Source of the DNA: Desulfurococcales archaeon
Lineage (GTDB): Archaea; Thermoproteota; Thermoprotei_A; Sulfolobales; Desulfurococcaceae
Direction of reading: 5' to 3'
Assembly (NCBI GenBank): GCA_027064845.1
Contig: JAMOPC010000469.1
Location: forward strand, 1 to 6,655
Length of the DNA: 6,655 nucleotides
The translations under genes were made by a program, and so were the position numbers. Below, piece after piece: positions 1 through 3,561 of the stretch. Each line of letters starts with the position of its first letter. Positions within the stretch are counted from its first letter, which is position 1. The notes under the pieces were generated by a model. The model was given only the letters and a program-made list of their open reading frames with translations, searched no databases and was not told the origin of the DNA.

Positions 1-609
1 AACTTGCTAAGACAATCGGATGAAATCGTGAAAGTATTCGTAGAGGTAGTTGAGGGGCTACAGGAAGATAAAGATTTCGAGAAAATATATAACAAAATAC
101 ATGTCCCGAAGACAAGAATAGAAGAAAATAGAATAATGTTTATGGAGTATCTGATCAGGTTAGGTGAAACACTAAGGAATAGACAAAACTATATAGCGCT
201 TGCAAATGGGATAGAGAAATTCATACAGTTACTAGATGGAGCTACTTATAGACTAAGCTTATTTAGGAGAAAAGGGTATCACGCCGACAACGAAATATAC
301 AATATGCTCAAGGAATTAGCTACAACGATAGTATCAGAATATAGGAGTATATATGATGGATTAACCAGGTTAAAAACCGATCCTAAGAAAGCCCTTATCT
401 CTATAAGAGACTTATCAAAACTTGAGAATAAAGCCGACGAATTGTACAGAGAATTAACATTTACAATATACTCTAAGTACCAGAACCAAATAGTACCACT
501 AATGGTTTTAAAAGACGCTATAGAGTTTATGGAGAATACAGCAGATTTACTAAAGTCTATGGGTGAAGAACTACGATATCTAGCACTATACAGAATACTA
601 ATAACGTGA
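1..609 (+). CDS. PhoU-like DUF47 family protein (5' end outside window)
   Basis: This is probably a PhoU-like helical protein of the DUF47/COG1392 group. Such proteins are often linked to phosphate (Pit-type) transport and thought to bind metal through acidic motifs. The visible 202 codons are almost wholly helical and heptad-like. Counting the TTG at position 4 as residue 1, a Glu/Asp motif (LENKADELYREL) lies at residues 140-151 and a second one (DAIEFMENTADLL) at 171-183, which resembles the repeated E-x3-D signature of PhoU-type bundles. The frame stays open to the left edge and family members usually carry a further short N-terminal stretch, so the gene is treated as 5'-truncated and not as starting at the TTG. 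Its TGA stop overlaps the GTG start of endA by 4 bases, so the two are probably one operon with coupled translation. No transporter partner is visible. The family assignment is by pattern recognition; the phosphate role is inferred from the family. Confidence 0.75.
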   Translation, partial: NLLRQSDEIVKVFVEVVEGLQEDKDFEKIYNKIHVPKTRIEENRIMFMEYLIRLGETLRNRQNYIALANGIEKFIQLLDGATYRLSLFRRKGYHADNEIYNMLKELATTIVSEYRSIYDGLTRLKTDPKKALISIRDLSKLENKADELYRELTFTIYSKYQNQIVPLMVLKDAIEFMENTADLLKSMGEELRYLALYRILIT

Positions 610-1160
610 TATATTACAAAGAACCTTGTATAGGTTTTCTCCTATATAATAGAGTAATTGTATCAGATCCTATATGTGCAAACAAATTATATTGGGAAGG
701 ATTTTACGGATCCTTTCTAGGGATACAAAAACCTAAAAGTAAAAACATTAATGCACCTTTAGAGCTCTCATTAATAGAAGCTATTTATCTTCTAGAAAAA
801 AACAGGTTAATAGTATATGCTGGTAGTACCAATGTATCTATTGATGAATTAAAAAACGTTGCTAAGAAACTTGTTAATAGATTCAATGAATTATATGCTG
901 TTTATAAAGATCTTAGAGAAAGAGGATTTGTTGTTAGGAGAGGGTTAAAGTTCGGTTGTGATTACTTAGTCTATAGATTTGGTCCGGGAATAGACCATGC
1001 ACCATACGGTGTTCAAGTCTATTTACAAAACGAGTATTATGATCCAATAAACATCGTGCGCATGGGTAGATTACTTCACTCTGTAAGAAAAAAACTTATC
1101 ATAGCAATAGTCGACGAAAACACAATAAAGTATGTTGTTTTAAATTGGTGGAAACCTTAA
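606..1160 (+). CDS. endA: tRNA-splicing endonuclease, catalytic subunit
   Basis: EndA cuts bulge-helix-bulge motifs in precursor tRNAs (and some rRNAs) to release introns, leaving 2',3'-cyclic phosphate and 5'-OH ends. The 184 residues fit the crenarchaeal catalytic subunit. The N-terminal domain (about 1-90) includes LSLIEAIYLLEKNRL at 54-68. The C-terminal nuclease domain starts at YKDLRERGFVVRRGLKFG (100-117). The catalytic triad is readable as Tyr123, His131 and Lys162 (in SVRKK), with the His-Lys spacing of 31 seen in the Methanocaldococcus enzyme. Residues 36-51, between GFYG and the LSLIEA helix, form an extra Lys-rich segment that matches the position of the crenarchaea-specific loop, which helps these enzymes accept non-canonical motifs. 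Crenarchaeal enzymes are usually alpha2-beta2, so a non-catalytic partner should be encoded elsewhere. The GTG start sits in a GTGA overlap with the upstream stop and has no clear Shine-Dalgarno site, which fits translational coupling. Confidence 0.93.
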   Translation: MIYYKEPCIGFLLYNRVIVSDPICANKLYWEGFYGSFLGIQKPKSKNINAPLELSLIEAIYLLEKNRLIVYAGSTNVSIDELKNVAKKLVNRFNELYAVYKDLRERGFVVRRGLKFGCDYLVYRFGPGIDHAPYGVQVYLQNEYYDPINIVRMGRLLHSVRKKLIIAIVDENTIKYVVLNWWKP

Positions 1161-1166
1161 GGAAGG

Positions 1167-1193
1167 TATATAAGCTGTTATGCCTATATAAGG
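1167..1193 (+). promoter_or_regulatory. Two TATA-like boxes upstream of the Cys-rich gene
   Basis: TATATAAG (1167-1174) follows a purine run (GGAAGG) that could serve as BRE. CTATATAAGG (1184-1193) lies just behind it. With the usual 25-26 bases to the start site they predict transcripts beginning near 1196 and 1214. That gives an 85-105 nt leader before the ATG at 1301, long for a crenarchaeon. A weaker AT-rich element around 1246-1256 could give a much shorter leader. The boxes are seen; their use is inferred. Confidence 0.5.
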
Positions 1194-1285
1194 TCTAGAA
1201 GACTTGTGAAGAACCATTAAGAATAGAGACATGTGGAGAAAATAGTTTGAATAAGATAACAACCCTACCTAGTAATCCGAGATAA

Positions 1286-1291
1286 GAGGTG
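1286..1291 (+). promoter_or_regulatory. Shine-Dalgarno site deciding the ATG at 1301
   Basis: GAGGTG matches the core of the archaeal Shine-Dalgarno sequence (GGAGGTGAT). It lies 9 bases before the ATG at 1301. The GTG at 1289-1291, in frame with the gene, is part of this site and so is unlikely to be the start codon. Confidence 0.75.
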
Positions 1292-1300
1292 CTCATTTAT

Positions 1301-1687
1301 ATGAACAAGAGAGACCCTCGTCCTCGCTTCCAGCGAGATCATCCTCATCGCCACTTTCAACAAAGACCATTCCAGAAGAAAATGTTTCCAATGCCTATAG
1401 GCGAAAAATGTAATCCACTTTGCCCCTTCTTTATATGTACTCGAAGAGCATTAGTTGTAGGAAATAAGTCATACAGAGGAAAAATTAGGAAAGTCGCATT
1501 TTGTAGACTAATAGGAGGAGAATGCATAGGTGCAGAATGTAAATTTGCCTCATGTAAATTGAATGCCTTGTTACCTGATGGACGTTGCGCTAAAGCATTA
1601 GAGAAGAAAACCAAAAAGACTACTGACGAAGACTTATTCAAAGAAATGAGGGAAATAGAAGACTACGACGTAGAAGACTTTCTCTAA
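1301..1687 (+). CDS. Unrecognised Cys-rich protein with basic head and acidic tail
   Basis: I do not recognise this 128-residue protein. It has three parts. Residues 1-33 are low-complexity and basic, rich in Arg, His, Pro, Gln and Phe, and look disordered and possibly nucleic-acid binding. Residues 34-96 hold eight cysteines (37, 41, 46, 68, 75, 80, 85, 96) spaced x3, x4, x21, x6, x4, x4 and x10, which suggests two zinc sites or Fe-S ligation. Residues 101-128 begin lysine-rich and end in a strongly acidic tail (DYDVEDFL). There is no signal peptide or membrane segment. The ATG at 1301 is chosen because GAGGTG at 1286-1291 is well placed for it; starting at GTG 1289 would add four residues. 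The gene follows endA on the same strand but seems to have its own promoter. Its stop codon overlaps that of the convergent ubiX. That it is a real gene rests on the good start signals and the ordered cysteine pattern; its function is unknown. Confidence 0.8.
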   Translation: MNKRDPRPRFQRDHPHRHFQQRPFQKKMFPMPIGEKCNPLCPFFICTRRALVVGNKSYRGKIRKVAFCRLIGGECIGAECKFASCKLNALLPDGRCAKALEKKTKKTTDEDLFKEMREIEDYDVEDFL

Positions 1688-2268
1688 CTAGTTCCCCATC
1701 TAGGATACAACTCATTTTCTATACCAAGCAAATCTAGGATCTTACCAATTATGAAAAATACCAAATCATCCACGGTTTTGGGTTTAATATAGAAAGCTGG
1801 CGATGCCGGAAAAATAATCGCCCCCTCTTCTGCTAGAATGCTTAAATTCTCTAAATCAATTCTCGAAATCGGAGTTTCTCTAAAAACTATTATTAATTTC
1901 CTCTTAATTCTCAACAGGGAAGATGCTACACGTAATAGGAGGTTATCCTGAATACCATGTGCTAGTTTAGCAACTGTATTCATAGATGAAGGAATAATAA
2001 CCATATCAGCATCATATAAGTTAGAACTACTTGCTAGAAACGAGTCAATATCTTCTTCACTAAACACTTTGCTAATACACTTGATGTTTTCGAGATATTG
2101 TCTTAGACCAGTTATTCCAAGCTCATATCTGGCTATAAGCTCCGACGATCTAGTATAGATTACGTAAATTTCTTCATACCTACTTCTAAGTAATTCACAT
2201 TGTTCTATTAGCTTTAAAGAATAAACGATTCCACTAGCACCGCTGATACCTATAATTATCTTCGTCAT
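1684..2268 (-). CDS. ubiX: Flavin prenyltransferase UbiX
   Basis: UbiX joins a dimethylallyl group to FMN to make prenylated FMN, the cofactor of UbiD-type decarboxylases. The 194 residues cover the whole family length. The FMN-binding GISGASG loop is at 7-13, PSSMNTVAKLAHG at 93-105, DNLLLR at 108-113, FRETPIS at 129-135, PASPAFY at 154-160, and the C terminus has the usual LYPRW. By comparison with Pseudomonas UbiX (aligned from memory), the Ser, Arg, Arg-Glu and Tyr positions are kept (Ser9, Arg113, Arg130-Glu131, Tyr160). The phosphate-binding Lys129 and Arg185 appear swapped to Arg120 and Lys176. The start is the ATG at 2268, preceded by AAGGTG; the GTG at 2277 belongs to that site. No UbiD gene is visible. 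In Desulfurococcales a UbiD-like anhydromevalonate phosphate decarboxylase is a known prenyl-FMN user, so a role in isoprenoid synthesis is a fair inference. Confidence 0.92.
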   Translation of the reverse strand: MTKIIIGISGASGIVYSLKLIEQCELLRSRYEEIYVIYTRSSELIARYELGITGLRQYLENIKCISKVFSEEDIDSFLASSSNLYDADMVIIPSSMNTVAKLAHGIQDNLLLRVASSLLRIKRKLIIVFRETPISRIDLENLSILAEEGAIIFPASPAFYIKPKTVDDLVFFIIGKILDLLGIENELYPRWGTS

Positions 2269-2274
2269 TGATAA

Positions 2275-2280
2275 CACCTT
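2275..2280 (-). promoter_or_regulatory. Shine-Dalgarno site deciding the ubiX start
   Basis: Read on the minus strand the bases are AAGGTG, six bases before the ATG at 2268-2266. The in-frame GTG (2277-2275) is the end of this ribosome-binding site. The site lies only a few bases beyond the 3' end of the C/D sRNA, so the sRNA and ubiX leader may share one transcript. Confidence 0.7.
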
Positions 2281-2283
2281 AAA

Positions 2284-2339
2284 GGATCAGCCCTGCGCGG
2301 GGTCATCACTAATCAGACCTTTCGAGCCTCACCATCTCC
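2284..2339 (-). ncRNA. Box C/D guide sRNA with two 12-nt guides
   Basis: On the minus strand the elements appear in the order and spacing of archaeal C/D sRNAs, which guide 2'-O-methylation by fibrillarin with Nop5 and L7Ae. Box C is ATGGTGA (2335-2329, one mismatch to RUGAUGA). The first guide covers 2328-2317 (12 nt), and D' is CTGA (2316-2313). A 3-nt spacer follows, then a perfect C' GTGATGA (2309-2303). The second guide covers 2302-2291 (12 nt), and D is CTGA (2290-2287). The flanks GGA (2339-2337) and TCC (2286-2284) can pair to close the terminal kink-turn, leaving the expected 3-nt bulge. The block is much richer in G and C than its surroundings, typical of RNA genes in AT-rich hyperthermophiles. 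The single mismatch (G at 2332) falls on a sheared G-A pair position. It could be transcribed from its own promoter or processed from the ubiX leader. Targets are not identified. Confidence 0.78.
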
Positions 2340-2351
2340 ATTAATAAATGA

Positions 2352-2373
2352 CCTTTATACTGGAATATAAAAT
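2352..2373. promoter_or_regulatory. Compact divergent promoter region
   Basis: Two TATA-like elements sit between the sRNA/ubiX side and the 101-residue gene. AATATAAAAT (2364-2373) is centred about 25 bases before the GTG at 2392-2395 on the plus strand and about 26-29 bases before the sRNA 5' end on the minus strand, so it could serve either direction. AGTATAAAGG, read on the minus strand (2361-2352), is a good TATA box for leftward transcription but would start it inside the sRNA box C, which suits ubiX better than the sRNA. Positions are seen; use is inferred. Confidence 0.45.
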
Positions 2374-2391
2374 AATGCTATGAAATAATCC

Positions 2392-2697
2392 GTGGTGATT
2401 AAAACGTATACTAGATGGATTAATCCAAAGAAACTGGATGAACTACTCTATGCACTCAGAGAAATAGGAATAGATGTCTGGAGACACTCATACAGTTATA
2501 GATTAATATATAAGAATAAAATAATTGCCAGTTTACACATATACCCAGGCTATAACGATGTAACAATTAGAATTCTGGGCATAAGCAAGGAAACTGCTAT
2601 GAGCGTAATGGATCGTGTGCTTACAAAGATAAGAGAAGTCTTGCCTTACTATAAAATACATGTTAAAACAATAGAGCCTAAAATAAAAATTGTGTAA
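2392..2697 (+). CDS. Unrecognised small alpha/beta protein next to a KaiC-like gene
   Basis: I do not recognise this 101-residue protein. It appears to be a small soluble alpha/beta domain. A helix is likely at about 11-25 (PKKLDELLYALREIG), then three beta strands around 28-63 rich in Tyr, Ile and Val with turns at KNK and PGYND, then a helix at about 66-86 and a Lys/Ile-rich basic tail. No metal-binding cluster, signal peptide or membrane segment is seen. An in-frame TAA at 2386-2388 forces the start to be GTG 2392 or GTG 2395. The TATA-like element centred near 2369 predicts transcription beginning at that point, so the mRNA is probably leaderless. It lies 60 bases before the ATG of the KaiC-like gene on the same strand, so the two may be co-transcribed. 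Coding status rests on the position and sensible composition. Confidence 0.72.
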   Translation: MVIKTYTRWINPKKLDELLYALREIGIDVWRHSYSYRLIYKNKIIASLHIYPGYNDVTIRILGISKETAMSVMDRVLTKIREVLPYYKIHVKTIEPKIKIV

Positions 2698-2747
2698 TCT
2701 ATTTAGTAAAATCATTAAATAACCTAGATAATCCATGTTAAATATGT

Positions 2748-2751
2748 GGAG
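2748..2751 (+). promoter_or_regulatory. Shine-Dalgarno site deciding the KaiC-like start
   Basis: GGAG lies six bases before the ATG at 2758. The in-frame GTG at 2746-2748 overlaps its first base and has no ribosome-binding site of its own, so ATG 2758 is the better start. Confidence 0.6.
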
Positions 2752-2757
2752 ACCATT

Positions 2758-3552
2758 ATGTCCTACATTGAAAGAATTCCTACTGGAATAAAGGAATTCG
2801 ATAAATTAATACAAGGAGGAATACCAAAAGGATTCACAATAGCAGTTGTTGGAGAACCAGGTACTGGAAAAACAGTTTTCTGCATACACTTTATTGGAAA
2901 TGGACTACAACTAGGTGATAAAGGAATTTATGTAACAACTGAAGAAAGCCGTTCGAGCATTATTAAACAAGCATTAATGTTCGGGTATGACTTTGACTCA
3001 GCAATCAATAATGGCAATTTAATAATAATAGATGCACTCATGGAGGAAAGAGGAGACCCTTGGAGTTTAAGAGAATTAGAAGTAGATGAATTAATAAATA
3101 AGATTATAGAAGCCAAGAAAATGCTTGGTTATGGACATACAAGATTAGTCATAGACTCTATGAGTGCTTTCTGGCTAGATAAACCAGCCATGGCTAGAAA
3201 ATATAGCTATGTAATAAAAAGGAGACTAACTAAATGGGATTTAACAATAGTTCTAACAAGCCAATATGCCGTGACTACCAGTCTTGGTTTTGGTTTCGGC
3301 ATAGAACATGTAGCTGATGGAATAATTCGTTTTAAAAAATCAATAATTAATGGTAGATTAAGGAGATTTCTTGTTATTGAAAAAATGAGACAAACAGACC
3401 ACGATAAAAGAGTATATGAGATAGACATAGTTGATAAAAGAGGATTGGTAATTGTAGGTCCATATAATATATCGCGAGGCGAATTCATGATACCTGCATC
3501 AGTTATAAGAAAAATAATAGAATCTGAAATTAAGAAAGAAATAGAATATTAG
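2758..3552 (+). CDS. Single-domain KaiC/RadA-like RecA-fold ATPase
   Basis: This is a 264-residue single-domain ATPase of the KaiC-like group within the RecA/RadA superfamily. The opening IPTGIKEFDKLIQGGIPKG (7-25) is the family's N-terminal signature. Walker A is GEPGTGKT at 32-39, the paired catalytic glutamates Glu62-Glu63 lie in VTTEES, Walker B is RLVIDS at 129-134 with Asp133, and TSQY at 167-170 fits the sensor region. A glycine-rich loop (SLGFGFG) follows. The second KaiC domain, with its phosphorylation sites, is absent, as in most archaeal members, so a circadian role should not be assumed. Related archaeal proteins include FlaH and the RadA paralogues (aRadC); no archaellum or recombination gene is nearby to choose between them. 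The start is ATG 2758 because of GGAG at 2748-2751. The stop is 9 bases from the stop of the convergent tmcA. The family is confident; the cellular role is unknown. Confidence 0.9.
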   Translation: MSYIERIPTGIKEFDKLIQGGIPKGFTIAVVGEPGTGKTVFCIHFIGNGLQLGDKGIYVTTEESRSSIIKQALMFGYDFDSAINNGNLIIIDALMEERGDPWSLRELEVDELINKIIEAKKMLGYGHTRLVIDSMSAFWLDKPAMARKYSYVIKRRLTKWDLTIVLTSQYAVTTSLGFGFGIEHVADGIIRFKKSIINGRLRRFLVIEKMRQTDHDKRVYEIDIVDKRGLVIVGPYNISRGEFMIPASVIRKIIESEIKKEIEY

Positions 3553-3561
3553 TCTTTAGAA

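Noticed and set aside
4..6. TTG as a true start of the DUF47 gene
   Set aside because: The frame is open to the window edge and family members normally have more N-terminal residues; no upstream sequence is visible to support initiation there.
1161..1300. A second sRNA, tRNA or short peptide gene between endA and the Cys-rich gene
   Set aside because: No C and D box pair, no cloverleaf and no open frame longer than a few codons; only TATA-like boxes, a small dyad and a ribosome-binding site are visible.
1357..1641. Antisense open frame opposite the Cys-rich gene
   Set aside because: It is the shadow of a gene with good start signals and an ordered cysteine pattern; its own translation shows no recognisable domain.
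2291..2302. GC-rich near-palindrome (CCCTGCGCGGGG) as a terminator or operator
   Set aside because: It is exactly the second guide between perfect C' and D boxes, and there is no T-run after it.
2262..2309. Alternative sRNA register using GTGATGA as box C and ATGACGA at the ubiX start as C'
   Set aside because: The D'-C' spacer would be 18 nt and no CTGA follows at a suitable distance; the upstream register fits in all spacings.
3207..3488. Antisense open frame inside the KaiC-like gene
   Set aside because: It lies wholly opposite a well-conserved ATPase coding region and shows no domain of its own.
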